Source: JAYOEY01 sp038120295
GTDB taxonomy: Bacteria > Pseudomonadota > Alphaproteobacteria > MPNO01 > UBA2964
Assembly (NCBI GenBank): GCA_038120295.1
Contig: JAYOLL010000020.1
Location: forward strand, 7,584-71,583
DNA: 64,000 nucleotides
Reading direction: 5' to 3'
The position numbers and the translations under genes were made by a program. This document shows, one piece after another, positions 1-7,565 of the stretch. How positions within the stretch are numbered: the first letter of the stretch is position 1; each line of letters begins with the position of its first letter. The notes beneath the pieces are model-generated. The model ran no database searches, was not told the origin of the DNA, and was given only the letters and a program-made list of their open reading frames with translations.

Positions 1-1
1 G

Positions 2-124
2 GTCGGCAGCAAGGGGCTCGACCGTATTCCCGAGAAAATGTTCCGGCTGGTGTTCAAGGTGCTGCTGACCGCGCTCGCACTCCGGCTTGCCTGGAAAGGG
101 CTGAGCGACCTCGGTTACATCTAG
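2..124 (+). CDS. TauE/SafE-type sulfite exporter, C-terminal end only
   Basis: Only the last 40 codons are inside the window; the gene enters from the left edge in frame 2 and stops at TAG 122-124. The tail reads Gly-Leu-Asp-Arg-Ile-Pro-Glu, then a hydrophobic helix rich in Leu and Ala ending in Gly-Leu-Ser-Asp-Leu-Gly-Tyr-Ile. This resembles the final membrane helix of TauE/SafE anion permeases, which export sulfite or sulfoacetate or move organic anions. A TauD-like dioxygenase starts 95 bases downstream on the same strand, which suits a sulfonate or sulfite role. The assignment rests on a short segment, so another multi-pass permease is possible. The stop codon lies in the first unit of a 14-bp tandem repeat. 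Confidence 0.5.
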   Translation, partial: VGSKGLDRIPEKMFRLVFKVLLTALALRLAWKGLSDLGYI

Positions 125-154
125 GGGGTTACATTTAGCGGGTTACATCTGACG
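113..154 (+). repeat. three tandem 14-bp repeat units
   Basis: Three head-to-tail 14-base units begin GGTTACAT at 113, 127 and 141. Unit 1 carries the last Gly-Tyr-Ile codons and the TAG stop of the permease; units 2 and 3 lie in the leader of the TauD-like gene. Units 1 and 2 differ at three positions. This looks like local slippage duplication; a regulatory role is possible but not shown. Confidence 0.75.
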
Positions 155-218
155 GGCTGGTTCGACCCGTACGGTGCTGGTAAACTCACCTGCAGAAAAA
201 GGAATAAGAGGTTCCGTC

Positions 219-1097
219 ATGGATAAGCCGGTTGGTTTCGAAGTCCGTAAGCTGTCTCCTGCCTGCGGGGCAGAGATCGTCGGCCTTGATCTGCGCCAGA
301 CGCTTCCCGAACAGACCGTTCACGATTTGCAGGAAGTCTGGAACGACAATGTCGTGCTCGTTTTCCGCGATCAGGACCTGACGGAAGAAGACCAGCTCCG
401 CTTCGCCGGTCGGTTCGGACCGCTCGGCGAACGCAAAAAGCCGCCTGAGGCGCTTGCGTCCCGTACCCGGGGCGTTCTGCAGACCGGCAACCACGTCATG
501 CTGGTCAGCAACATGATGATTGACGGCAAACCGGTCGGATCGTTCGGTGACGGCGACATGTGGTACCACATCGATTCCGGCTATACCGAACGCCCCTACA
601 AATACACTTTTCTGTATGGCGTCGAACTGCCGTCGGAAGGCGGAAACACGCTGTTCTCCAATACGGTGGCGTCCTACGAAGCCCTGCCGGAGGAGTGGAA
701 AGAAAAGCTGCGCGGCAGGAAGGCGCTGCATATCCACCAGTACGAACGCCGCAAGCGCGTTGCGCTGTCGGATGAAACGATTGCGGCGTCGCCTCACTGG
801 TTTCATCCCGTTTGCATCACTCATCCGCTAAGCGGTCGGAAGGCGCTGTTCGTCGACCGGCTGATGACCCAGCGTATTGAGGGCGTGAGCCATGAGGAAA
901 GCGAGGAAATGCTCGACTTTCTGTACGAGCACAATGAGAAGCGCGACTTCGTCTACGAGCACGAATGGCGCCTCGGCGATTTCGTCATGTGGGACAATCT
1001 CGGCTCGATTCACGCCCGGACATGGTTCCCCGAAAACGAAAACCGGATGCTGCGGCGCTGCACCATCGAGGGCGAACCGGTGTTCGAGAACCTCTGA
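219..1097 (+). CDS. TauD/TfdA family Fe(II)/2-oxoglutarate dioxygenase
   Basis: A 292-residue cytoplasmic non-haem iron dioxygenase of the taurine/2,4-D dioxygenase family. It would hydroxylate a small organic acid or sulfonate using O2 and 2-oxoglutarate. The iron triad is visible: His117-x-Asp119 in WYHIDSG, and His265 in GSIHARTWF. The 2-oxoglutarate-binding Arg is in the run near 279-280. The GGNTLFSN segment (141-148) is typical of the family. ATG 219 is preferred over an upstream in-frame start at 174 because AAGGAATAAGAGG lies just before it and the fold starts here. The permease fragment upstream suggests a sulfonate substrate, but TauD specificity cannot be read from sequence and the family covers many substrates. 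Confidence 0.85.
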   Translation: MDKPVGFEVRKLSPACGAEIVGLDLRQTLPEQTVHDLQEVWNDNVVLVFRDQDLTEEDQLRFAGRFGPLGERKKPPEALASRTRGVLQTGNHVMLVSNMMIDGKPVGSFGDGDMWYHIDSGYTERPYKYTFLYGVELPSEGGNTLFSNTVASYEALPEEWKEKLRGRKALHIHQYERRKRVALSDETIAASPHWFHPVCITHPLSGRKALFVDRLMTQRIEGVSHEESEEMLDFLYEHNEKRDFVYEHEWRLGDFVMWDNLGSIHARTWFPENENRMLRRCTIEGEPVFENL

Positions 1098-1199
1098 CCG
1101 GAGTTTTCAACCCCGGCTCTTTAACGGGAATTTCCACACCCCATATCTGTTTGCATGACACTTCTCCGGGTTTTCCGGCGGTGTAGAAGGCTGACGGAT

Positions 1200-1604
1200 A
1201 TGAATGGATCCGATTTTCTGAAGACCGTTCGGGGGGGCTGCATAGCCGCCGCACTGATTACATCGCTCGCGGGTTGCGCGGGTGATCTTCGTACCAACCG
1301 GGACCTCGCCGCTGAACGCAGCAGGAATTTTCTCGCGGCCCATCCCGACACGCCCACAAACGTCGCTGTAGATATCGCGGGCCAGCGCGCTCGCGTCAAC
1401 ATGACGATGGATCAAGTTATCGCCGCATGGGGACGTCCCGCCCATGTCAACAAGTACCGCGGCGGTGCGCAGCAGCACTGGTTCTTCGGATGCGACTGGC
1501 CGCACCATTGCAGCGATTCCGACGAAACCTTCCCCATGCCCGACGAAATTTTCTCCTCGCAGGTTATTTTCGAAAACGGCGTGACGGTCGACGTTCGGTC
1601 CTGA
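1200..1604 (+). CDS. small outer-membrane-type lipoprotein, BamE/SmpA-like pattern
   Basis: A 134-residue protein with a lipoprotein signal: a short charged start, a hydrophobic stretch and the lipobox Leu-Ala-Gly-Cys at about residues 23-26, so it should be cleaved and lipidated. The mature part has NMTMDQVIAAWGRP, a WFFG strand and a final VIFENGVTVDV strand. This layout recalls small BamE/SmpA-fold lipoproteins, but I do not assign it to a named family. Two Cys residues near the C-terminal third (GCDWPHHC) could pair in the periplasm. ATG 1200 has AGAAGG about nine bases upstream; a longer in-frame start at 1155 would spoil the signal peptide. Function unknown. Confidence 0.65.
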   Translation: MNGSDFLKTVRGGCIAAALITSLAGCAGDLRTNRDLAAERSRNFLAAHPDTPTNVAVDIAGQRARVNMTMDQVIAAWGRPAHVNKYRGGAQQHWFFGCDWPHHCSDSDETFPMPDEIFSSQVIFENGVTVDVRS

Positions 1605-1659
1605 GCGGAGTCCGTTGACGTGGCGGCTCCCGCGTGGTTCGGTCTTCACGATCGCTAAT

Positions 1660-1685
1660 GCCCCGTTACTACGCCCCGTTGCTAC
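1660..1685 (+). repeat. two tandem 13-bp units before the cupin RBS
   Basis: Two adjacent 13-base units, GCCCCGTTACTAC (1660-1672) and GCCCCGTTGCTAC (1673-1685), differ at one base and run straight into the AAGGAGGA ribosome-binding site of the cupin gene. This may be a duplicated operator half-site or simple slippage. Confidence 0.7.
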
Positions 1686-1699
1686 AAGGAGGACCTATC

Positions 1700-2230
1700 A
1701 TGAGCGCTGCTCGCCACCCCAGACCGCCCGAACTGGAAGATGCCAGTCTCGAAGATATTATGGACCGCTATGTCGCCCGGTTCAGCGACCGCGTGCCTGA
1801 CTGGGAGGCGTTCGAAGACGCCAAGATCGAGGGGTGGAAGCGCGCCCAGCACCGTTTTATCGGCGCGGGCGGATCGGGCAAGCATGGCGATCCCAACGCC
1901 ATTCCGGCGCGGGCGCACACGCTATCGATCATGTATGTCGAACCCGGGCAGGGCAACGCCCCCCACACGCATGAGGTCGAAGAGACTTTCTTCGTGCTCG
2001 ACGGTCTGCTTGACGTGTTTGTCGAGGACGAAGACGGGAGGCGCCTCACCACGCGTCTTGGCAAGTGGGAATGCATCGCCTGTCCGCCCGGCGTAATTCA
2101 TGGCTACGACAACACCAGCCTGCAGCCCGTCTGGTTCCAGGTCATGCTCGGCCGCGGCCAGCCGGAGACGATGGGCTATGCCGACGAAGGGCTGTTCCAG
2201 CGCCGCGACGCCCATCTGAAGAGCGTTTGA
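1700..2230 (+). CDS. cupin-domain protein
   Basis: A 176-residue single-domain cupin. Motif 1 is complete: GNAPHTHEVEETFFVLDG (about residues 81-98) supplies two His and one Glu metal ligands, and motif 2 is PPGVIHGYDN with the third His. Such proteins are small metal-dependent dioxygenases, isomerases or sugar/acid-binding regulators; the substrate is unknown. The start at 1700 follows a near-perfect AAGGAGGA at 1686-1693, which outweighs a longer open frame from 1634. The 70-residue N-terminal extension before the cupin is charged and looks folded rather than secreted. It stands as a single transcription unit with a GC-rich palindromic region after it. Confidence 0.8.
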   Translation: MSAARHPRPPELEDASLEDIMDRYVARFSDRVPDWEAFEDAKIEGWKRAQHRFIGAGGSGKHGDPNAIPARAHTLSIMYVEPGQGNAPHTHEVEETFFVLDGLLDVFVEDEDGRRLTTRLGKWECIACPPGVIHGYDNTSLQPVWFQVMLGRGQPETMGYADEGLFQRRDAHLKSV

Positions 2231-2243
2231 AGTTTGTTCCCCT

Positions 2244-2312
2244 CCTCACCCTAATCTTCTCCTCCCCCTAATCCTCTCCTCCCCATGGGGGGAGGGGACG
2301 GGGGAGGTGGGT
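2244..2312. repeat. GC-rich palindromic intergenic repeat
   Basis: A pyrimidine-rich run with two copies of CCCTAATC followed by CTCCTCCCC meets a purine-rich complement after CCATGG, giving a long imperfect hairpin between the convergent cupin and VUT genes. Similar C/T-to-G/A palindromes occur at 11226-11322 and 39485-39605. It may help end transcription from both sides. Confidence 0.6.
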
Positions 2313-2330
2313 ATTCGGAACAGGCGAATT

Positions 2331-2891
2331 CTATACCGCTTCTATTCCCAGCCGTTCGTCCCTCGCGCGGAGCCATGCGATCAGCGGCAGGCTGAAGACG
2401 ACCATCCACGCCTTGCCGACGATCTGGCCGGCGAGATAATCGAGGCTGCCGAAGGCGAGGTAGAGAAACACGGCGCTGTCGATGACGAGCCCGACCAGCC
2501 CGCTGAGGAATACCGCAAGGACCAGCCTGCGGCGCTGTAGCGGCGTGTAGACCGCGAAATCGGCGAGCTCGGAAAGCAGGAACGCCGCTCCCGAGGCGAC
2601 GACGAGCGCCGGCGGGGCGAGAAACGCCGACAGCGCAGCGCCGGCGATGATCGCTCCCAGCACGAACTTCGCGCCGAGCCGGCGCTGAACCAGGTCGCGC
2701 AGCACCAGCGCCAGCCCGATCATCAGCACGCCGCTGGGGGCGGTCAGACCGGGCCAGACCGGAATCAGACACGGGCCGTCCGGTATGCACTCGGTCCCGG
2801 CATTGCCGATCAGCCAGTTGGCGGCGGGGATGCAGAGCGCGAATCCGGCGAGGAAGAGATAGCCTTCGCGCCGAAGGCGATCACCATCCAT
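2331..2891 (-). CDS. VUT-family (YhhQ-like) queuosine-precursor transporter
   Basis: A 186-residue integral membrane protein with about six hydrophobic segments. It contains LLSELADFAVYTPLQRRR and a later LSGLVGLVIDSAVFLYLAFG, the conserved helices of VUT/YhhQ proteins, several of which import queuine or preQ0/preQ1. ATG 2891 overlaps the end of queC by 11 bases on the same strand, so the two are translationally coupled. That places the transporter in queuosine metabolism rather than in another vitamin route. Known: YhhQ imports 7-deazaguanines. Inferred: the same here, from coupling to queC. A longer frame upstream of 2891 is only the shadow of queC. Confidence 0.8.
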   Translation of the reverse strand: MDGDRLRREGYLFLAGFALCIPAANWLIGNAGTECIPDGPCLIPVWPGLTAPSGVLMIGLALVLRDLVQRRLGAKFVLGAIIAGAALSAFLAPPALVVASGAAFLLSELADFAVYTPLQRRRLVLAVFLSGLVGLVIDSAVFLYLAFGSLDYLAGQIVGKAWMVVFSLPLIAWLRARDERLGIEAV

Positions 2892-3603
2892 CGACGGTTT
2901 CCGAAGTTTCGATATAGCCGTTGTAACCGGCCTCACGCAGCGCGCAGGCGGGGCAGTCTCCGCAGCCATATCCCCACGGGTGCAGCGTGTCGCGTACGCC
3001 GCGATAGCAGCTGTGGCTTTCATTGACGACGATATCGACCAGCGCTGGCCCGCCCAGACATTCCGCAAGCCGCCAGATCGCCGTCTTGTCGAGCTGCATC
3101 AGTGGCGAGTGGATCGTGAAGTCGCCCTCCATCCCGGCGTTGAGCGTCGTCTCCATCGCGTCGATCGCTTCCGACCGGCAGTCGGGATAGCCCGAATAAT
3201 CGACCTCGCCCACGCCCGCGACCAGATCGCCCGTTCCGCGGCGGGCCCCCAGCGCAGCGGCAAGCGTCAGGAACAGCAGGTTGCGCCCCGGTACGTATGT
3301 GTTGGGAAGTCCGCCCTCTGCGAAGGCGATCTCCTGCTCGCCGGTCAGCGCCGTGTCGCTGATATCGCCAAGGACCTTCAGGTCCAGCAGATGGTCCTCG
3401 CCGAGCCGTTTCGACCAGGCGGGGTAGGCGCTTCGAATCGCGTCAATCAGACGGGGGCGGCAATCGAGTTCCACCGCGTGGCGCTGGCCGTAATCGAACC
3501 CGACCGTTTCCACCGAGTCGAACCGGTCGAGAGCCCAGGCGAGGCAGGTTGCGCTGTCCTGTCCGCCGGAAAACAGAACCAGCGCTTTCGAATTCTTGCT
3601 CAT
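2881..3603 (-). CDS. queC: 7-cyano-7-deazaguanine synthase QueC
   Basis: A 240-residue enzyme that converts 7-carboxy-7-deazaguanine plus ammonia and ATP to preQ0. The N-terminal PP-loop SGGQDS (residues 12-17) binds ATP. The C-terminal zinc site is visible as Cys in SCYRG and the three Cys of GYGCGDCPACAL. Length and full-length similarity fit bacterial QueC. It is the first gene of a two-gene minus-strand operon with the overlapping VUT transporter. queD and queE, which supply its substrate, are not in the window; queF, tgt, queA and queG are in a separate operon at 18.9-22.6 kb. Confidence 0.95.
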   Translation of the reverse strand: MSKNSKALVLFSGGQDSATCLAWALDRFDSVETVGFDYGQRHAVELDCRPRLIDAIRSAYPAWSKRLGEDHLLDLKVLGDISDTALTGEQEIAFAEGGLPNTYVPGRNLLFLTLAAALGARRGTGDLVAGVGEVDYSGYPDCRSEAIDAMETTLNAGMEGDFTIHSPLMQLDKTAIWRLAECLGGPALVDIVVNESHSCYRGVRDTLHPWGYGCGDCPACALREAGYNGYIETSETVDGW

Positions 3604-3745
3604 GCCTGTTGCTAACCCGACGGGGCGGGCATCGCAAGAGATTAGAGAAGACAGCCGGGCGGATGACAGAATCGGCGATTTCGCCTATACATACCGGATA
3701 CTTATGGAGCCGCTCTTCGAAGCGGCGTCGCAAAATGAACCTGTC

Positions 3746-3940
3746 ATGCGTCTGCTTATCGCCATTCTCCTGCCGTGGCTGTCATTCTTTTTTATCGGAA
3801 AGCCGGTTCAGGGCGTTATCTGTCTGATCCTGCAGCTCTCGTTGATCGGCTGGATTCCGGCGGCGATCTGGGCGGTCTACGCACTCAGCCAGTACAATAC
3901 CGACAAGAAAATTGAAGGCCTGCAGAACGGCGGTTCGTGA
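3746..3940 (+). CDS. YqaE/Pmp3-type small membrane protein
   Basis: A 64-residue protein with two hydrophobic helices (about residues 2-21 and 25-46) separated by a short Gly-Lys-Pro turn, then a hydrophilic tail. The spacing and the Pro in the first helix (LLPWL) match YqaE/Pmp3 proteolipids, which are stress-related inner-membrane proteins affecting membrane potential. The open frame continues upstream with possible starts at 3704 and earlier; none has a clear ribosome-binding site, so the start is uncertain. It precedes another small membrane protein gene by 32 bases, possibly in one transcript that ends at the hairpin at 4250. Confidence 0.6.
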   Translation: MRLLIAILLPWLSFFFIGKPVQGVICLILQLSLIGWIPAAIWAVYALSQYNTDKKIEGLQNGGS

Positions 3941-3972
3941 CATTCGCCCGACCCTGTTGACGGAGAAGCCGG

Positions 3973-4221
3973 ATGGACAAAAGCGTCGTCTCTACCATCG
4001 TCAAGCTCGCCATCATCTCGCTGCTGGTGGGCATTGCACTCCATTTCTTCGATATCAGCCCGCGGGCGCTGGTCGAGAATCTGGGCGGGACGGTCGTCGA
4101 GATCTACGAAGTGCTGCTGAGCTTCCTGCGCTGGGCGGCGGAATACATCCTGCTCGGCGCGGTGGTCGTCCTGCCCATCTGGCTGGTGTTCTTCCTGATC
4201 AGGCTGGCCAAGAAGAAATAG
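3973..4221 (+). CDS. two-helix membrane protein, DUF6460-like
   Basis: An 82-residue protein with two hydrophobic segments (about 9-26 and 56-78) and a Lys-rich C-terminus. The pattern KLAIISLLVGIALHF ... ISPRAL ... YILLGAVVVLPIWL matches my recollection of DUF6460 proteins of Alphaproteobacteria, which have no known function. A GGAGAAG sequence lies eight bases before the ATG. It is probably co-transcribed with the YqaE-like gene and followed by a strong terminator 29 bases after its stop. Confidence 0.65.
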   Translation: MDKSVVSTIVKLAIISLLVGIALHFFDISPRALVENLGGTVVEIYEVLLSFLRWAAEYILLGAVVVLPIWLVFFLIRLAKKK

Positions 4222-4249
4222 GGATCAGGAAGCTGGGACTGGAGAATTG

Positions 4250-4278
4250 AAAAGGGCGGGTTTGAAACCCGCCCTTTT
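4250..4278. terminator. bidirectional rho-independent terminator
   Basis: A near-perfect hairpin: AAAGGGCGGGTT, loop TGA, AACCCGCCCTTT. There is a T run on the plus side and an A run on the other, so it can end transcription from both the 4221 plus-strand gene and the 4305 minus-strand gene. Confidence 0.9.
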
Positions 4279-4304
4279 GTATTCGGCGTTCGCGATCGGC
4301 GGGC

Positions 4305-5681
4305 CTATTCGACCAGCTTGAAGGCGATGGCGGCCAGGAAGCCCGACAGGGTCGATAGTCCCGTTATGTGACTTCCGCCCAGATGCACGGCCTCGGGGAT
4401 CATCGCGGCAGCAATCATCGTCAGCATGGCGCCCGCGGCAAGGCCTTCGATAAAGACCACAAGACCGTGATCGATGCTGCCGCCGAGCCAGTATCCGAAG
4501 CCTGCGCCGATAGAGGTCATAACCGTCAGGCTGAACCACATCAGGAAGACGCGCATGTTGGACCAGCCCTGCTTTTTCATCCCGATGGAGCTGCTCATCG
4601 CCTCCGGGAAGTTCGCCAGAAACAGGCCGGCGATCAGTGTATAGGGAATGATTGAACCAAGCGTGACCGCCTCGGCGCCGACCTGGGAAACAGCGACCGA
4701 GACGGACACCACGAGCGCCGACCCGATGACGAAACTTTCCGGTATGCCATCGAGCAGGATGCCCAGCCAGATCGCGATCGGCGCGCCGCCATGTTCCTCA
4801 CTGGCTTCCTGTAACTGTTCATCCGTGGGCATGACGAAGGTTTCGGAAACGGCGGCCATGGCGTCGTTAACCCACTGTTCTTCATCGATGTCGATATCGT
4901 CCCTGTCCGCCAGTTCCTGAAGTCGGCTCGCGGACAGGCGAACCGCCGCTTCGTCGAAATCGCTGGACTGCGACCGCCAGCGGTCGAAATCTTCCTTCGG
5001 AAAAGTCAGCACGGTCGCGTCGTTTTTCGCGACGGCGGTTGCCGTTCTGGGCGCCCCCGTGACAAGTGCAATTTCCCCCAGCACGTCGCCCGAAGCGAGG
5101 TCGGCTATGGTCTCGGCTCCGCGGGAGACCGCGACCGTTCCGGTTTCTATGAAGAAGATCTCATCGCCTTCGGAGCCTTCTTCGAATAGCTGTTCGCCTT
5201 TCGAATACTCCTTCTCGTTTACCTTGTTGACCATCTCTTCGACGGTCGAAAGGGGCAGATGCCGGATCAGTTCACTGCCCGACAGGTGTTCCAGTATCTG
5301 TCTTCTGCGGGCCGATTTGCGGTTGGTGAAATACTCAATTGTTGCTGAGGTTTTTCGCAGGAAACCGCCCTGCGAATTGACGATGGCGTCCAGAATGACG
5401 AAGAGGAGACCGCCGACAACCGCTCCTGTCAGCAGCGTAACCAGATGATGCGACGCTTCGGCCTTCGCGGCGGCGCTCCCGGCTTGAACGATATCCATCG
5501 TCGTCGGCGCGACCAGCTCGATCGCCAGAGCGGCAATGAGCGCGCCGCTTCCGAATGCGGTCAGGCCTCCGACGATCCTGTTATTGGGTTGCCAGACGAG
5601 CCCCAGGGCGGAGCCAAGCGGTAATGATAAGGCTGACAACGCCCCGAGCAATATCGCCCATGATAGAAACTGTAAATCCAT
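4305..5681 (-). CDS. ZIP-like metal transporter with inserted cyclic-nucleotide-binding domain
   Basis: A 458-residue protein. Three hydrophobic segments (about 5-29, 36-58, 80-101) are followed by a soluble cyclic-nucleotide-binding domain (about 130-245), an acidic linker, and about five more helices (300-458). The CNMP phosphate cassette keeps Glu203 (LGEIAL) and Arg212 (PRTATA), so binding of cAMP or cGMP is plausible. The membrane part resembles ZIP/GufA transporters: the helix-4 and helix-5 signatures appear as DGIPESFVIG (311-320) and ANFPEAMSS (356-364), but the usual metal-binding His is Asp or Ala-Asn. ATG 5681 is chosen for the GGGGAGGA before it. This suggests a ligand-gated ion/metal transporter; the transported ion is unknown. 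Confidence 0.75.
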   Translation of the reverse strand: MDLQFLSWAILLGALSALSLPLGSALGLVWQPNNRIVGGLTAFGSGALIAALAIELVAPTTMDIVQAGSAAAKAEASHHLVTLLTGAVVGGLLFVILDAIVNSQGGFLRKTSATIEYFTNRKSARRRQILEHLSGSELIRHLPLSTVEEMVNKVNEKEYSKGEQLFEEGSEGDEIFFIETGTVAVSRGAETIADLASGDVLGEIALVTGAPRTATAVAKNDATVLTFPKEDFDRWRSQSSDFDEAAVRLSASRLQELADRDDIDIDEEQWVNDAMAAVSETFVMPTDEQLQEASEEHGGAPIAIWLGILLDGIPESFVIGSALVVSVSVAVSQVGAEAVTLGSIIPYTLIAGLFLANFPEAMSSSIGMKKQGWSNMRVFLMWFSLTVMTSIGAGFGYWLGGSIDHGLVVFIEGLAAGAMLTMIAAAMIPEAVHLGGSHITGLSTLSGFLAAIAFKLVE

Positions 5682-5786
5682 GTCCTCCCCCATTTGGCGC
5701 ACTGGATCGATCCGCCGGCGTTTTCGGTCTCCGCCGGTCTGTATATGCGCCCGCGCAACGTCGACTGCGTCCGCGGGCCCCCTCCC

Positions 5787-6902
5787 TTACGGATCAGGCG
5801 GGCCGTAACCGGGGTGATCCGGCGGCGCGGTGTTGACGGTCAAAACCGATCGCCCCTCGAACCGTTCCTTCCAGCGTTCGATGACTTCCGGGTTGAACAC
5901 GTTGTTCGGCACCTGTCCGCCGAGCGCCTGGATGACCGCGTCGGTCGCCCATTTGTAGCCCGGCCCGAGTCCGCTGGCCTGGTTACTTGATACCATGTGC
6001 GGCGACATCATGATCTTGTCCGGCACGTCCCGGAGCGGCGAATCCGCCAGCAGCGGCTCGTCCTTGAAGGCATCGATCATCGCATAGGCGATGGTGTCGT
6101 TCTTGAGCGCGTCGGCCAGCGCGTTTTCGTCGACATTCGCGCCGCGCGACGTGTTCACGAAGATCGCTGTCGGCTTCATCTTCGCGAACCGTTCCGCATT
6201 CATCAGGTTGGTGGTTTCCTTGTTGTTGGTGCAATGCACGGACACGATGTCCGATTCCGCCAGCAGCGTGTCGAGATCGACCTTCTCGCAGCCCTTCCGG
6301 ATGAAACGTTCGTCGTCGATATAGGGATCGCAGGCAATGATGCGCATGCGCCACGGCGCGAACAGCTGCGCCACACGCGCACCGATGCGTCCCAGCCCGA
6401 TGATGCCGAGCGTCATGCCGGGATAGTCGTCGGTGGTGCGCCGGCCGAGATAGCTGCCCATCAGGCCGGGGTCGCGCCACTGTCCCGACTTCACCTGCGC
6501 GTCGCGCTGGCTCAGCTTCTTGACGGCGGTCAGGATCATCGCGACCGTGCCTTCCGCCACGCCGTAGCAGTTGGATTCGGTCGGCGCGTGAGTGACCAGG
6601 ATACCCAGCTCTGTCGCTGCCTCCACATCGACGTCATCCGTGCCGACCGTGCACTTGGCGACGATGCGGAGGTTGGGACTCGCCTCCATGATCTTGCGGG
6701 TGATAGGGCTGGAGCGGATTGAGGTGCCGAGAAGCGCTTCGGCGCCGTCGGCCATCTCGATCATCTCCTCTTCGTTGTTGCCCATCGGTGTGTGCCAGTC
6801 CGCCTCGCCCTTGGTGAGGTCCAGCTTGTAGGATGCCATCTTCTCGTTGCATTCCGCCGCCCCGTCGGGCTCGGCGAAGATGAAGACTTTCGGATCCGCC
6901 AT
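5787..6902 (-). CDS. D-2-hydroxyacid dehydrogenase (NAD-dependent)
   Basis: A 371-residue member of the phosphoglycerate/formate-dehydrogenase-like family that interconverts 2-oxo and D-2-hydroxy acids with NAD(H). Visible features are the nucleotide-binding GLGRIG followed by an acidic residue in ACDPYID, the catalytic Arg in VNTSRGANVDE, the Glu in DAFKDEP and the His in MSPHMVSSN. About 30 extra C-terminal residues end in a Pro-rich tail. CGGAGAAAA precedes the ATG. The gene is divergent from the membrane protein at 7008. The substrate cannot be read from the sequence; its neighbours (MmgE/PrpD, ThDP enzyme) hint at carboxylate catabolism. Confidence 0.85.
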   Translation of the reverse strand: MADPKVFIFAEPDGAAECNEKMASYKLDLTKGEADWHTPMGNNEEEMIEMADGAEALLGTSIRSSPITRKIMEASPNLRIVAKCTVGTDDVDVEAATELGILVTHAPTESNCYGVAEGTVAMILTAVKKLSQRDAQVKSGQWRDPGLMGSYLGRRTTDDYPGMTLGIIGLGRIGARVAQLFAPWRMRIIACDPYIDDERFIRKGCEKVDLDTLLAESDIVSVHCTNNKETTNLMNAERFAKMKPTAIFVNTSRGANVDENALADALKNDTIAYAMIDAFKDEPLLADSPLRDVPDKIMMSPHMVSSNQASGLGPGYKWATDAVIQALGGQVPNNVFNPEVIERWKERFEGRSVLTVNTAPPDHPGYGPPDP

Positions 6903-7007
6903 AATTTTCTCCGTGACTCATGTCGTTGAGTAAGAAGTCTACCAAAAGGGGGCAGGTGCGCCAGTGCGGTATAGATTGTTTTGTCGTCGTCCCTGTTGCA
7001 TACCCCA

Positions 7008-7565
7008 ATGATGAGCCCGGCCCTCCGCAGATTACTAGGCTACAGTTGCGCCATTCTGACCATTGCGATCAGCTATTACGTGTACGTGTTGACGGCGCAC
7101 CCTCCGTCCCCGATGCAGGAGACTTTTCTGTCGGAGGTCGGGGAGGGGATCGGCGAAATCGCTCTCTGGGCGTTCGTTGCGATCTATATCCGTACCCTGG
7201 CCAAGATAGCGTTGGGGAAGGGACCGATTTCTCGCCGGCTGCTGCCCGATTACAGGCCGCAGGTAAACGGGTCGCTCATACAGCGCATCTTGTCGTTTCT
7301 TGACCGCTCCCACGTATTTCTGGGAATCGCTGCAGTTGCGCTCGCCCTCCTCCATATCGCGCTGATGGGGCTGCATGCCGAGATTTGGTTCTTCCCCGTC
7401 ATCCTGGCCCTCGTCCTGTGGCAGGCAGGATTCGGGTTTTTCTTGTCCTGGAGACAGGTGCCGAAAAACCTGAAACGCTGGTCCTATTTCGTGCACGCAC
7501 AATTGATCACTGGCGTTGCCATAGGGATTTTCGCCTATTTCGGTCACTTGCTCTTGGACGACTGA
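7008..7565 (+). CDS. five-helix membrane protein, possible haem-binding
   Basis: A 185-residue integral membrane protein with about five hydrophobic segments. Histidines at 102 and 116 sit 14 residues apart in one helix, and 163 and 180 fall in the last helix. This resembles bis-His haem ligation in cytochrome b or ferric-reductase-like membrane domains, but I do not recognise a specific family. Two adjacent ATGs (7008, 7011) are candidate starts and a TTG at 6981 is possible; none has a strong ribosome-binding site. It shares a divergent intergenic region with the dehydrogenase at 6902 and converges on the MmgE/PrpD gene across a hairpin. Confidence 0.55.
   Translation: MMSPALRRLLGYSCAILTIAISYYVYVLTAHPPSPMQETFLSEVGEGIGEIALWAFVAIYIRTLAKIALGKGPISRRLLPDYRPQVNGSLIQRILSFLDRSHVFLGIAAVALALLHIALMGLHAEIWFFPVILALVLWQAGFGFFLSWRQVPKNLKRWSYFVHAQLITGVAIGIFAYFGHLLLDD

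Noticed and set aside
2980..3615. Long plus-strand open frame opposite queC
   Set aside because: It is an antisense shadow; queC is unmistakable on the minus strand and the frame has no ribosome-binding site or domain.
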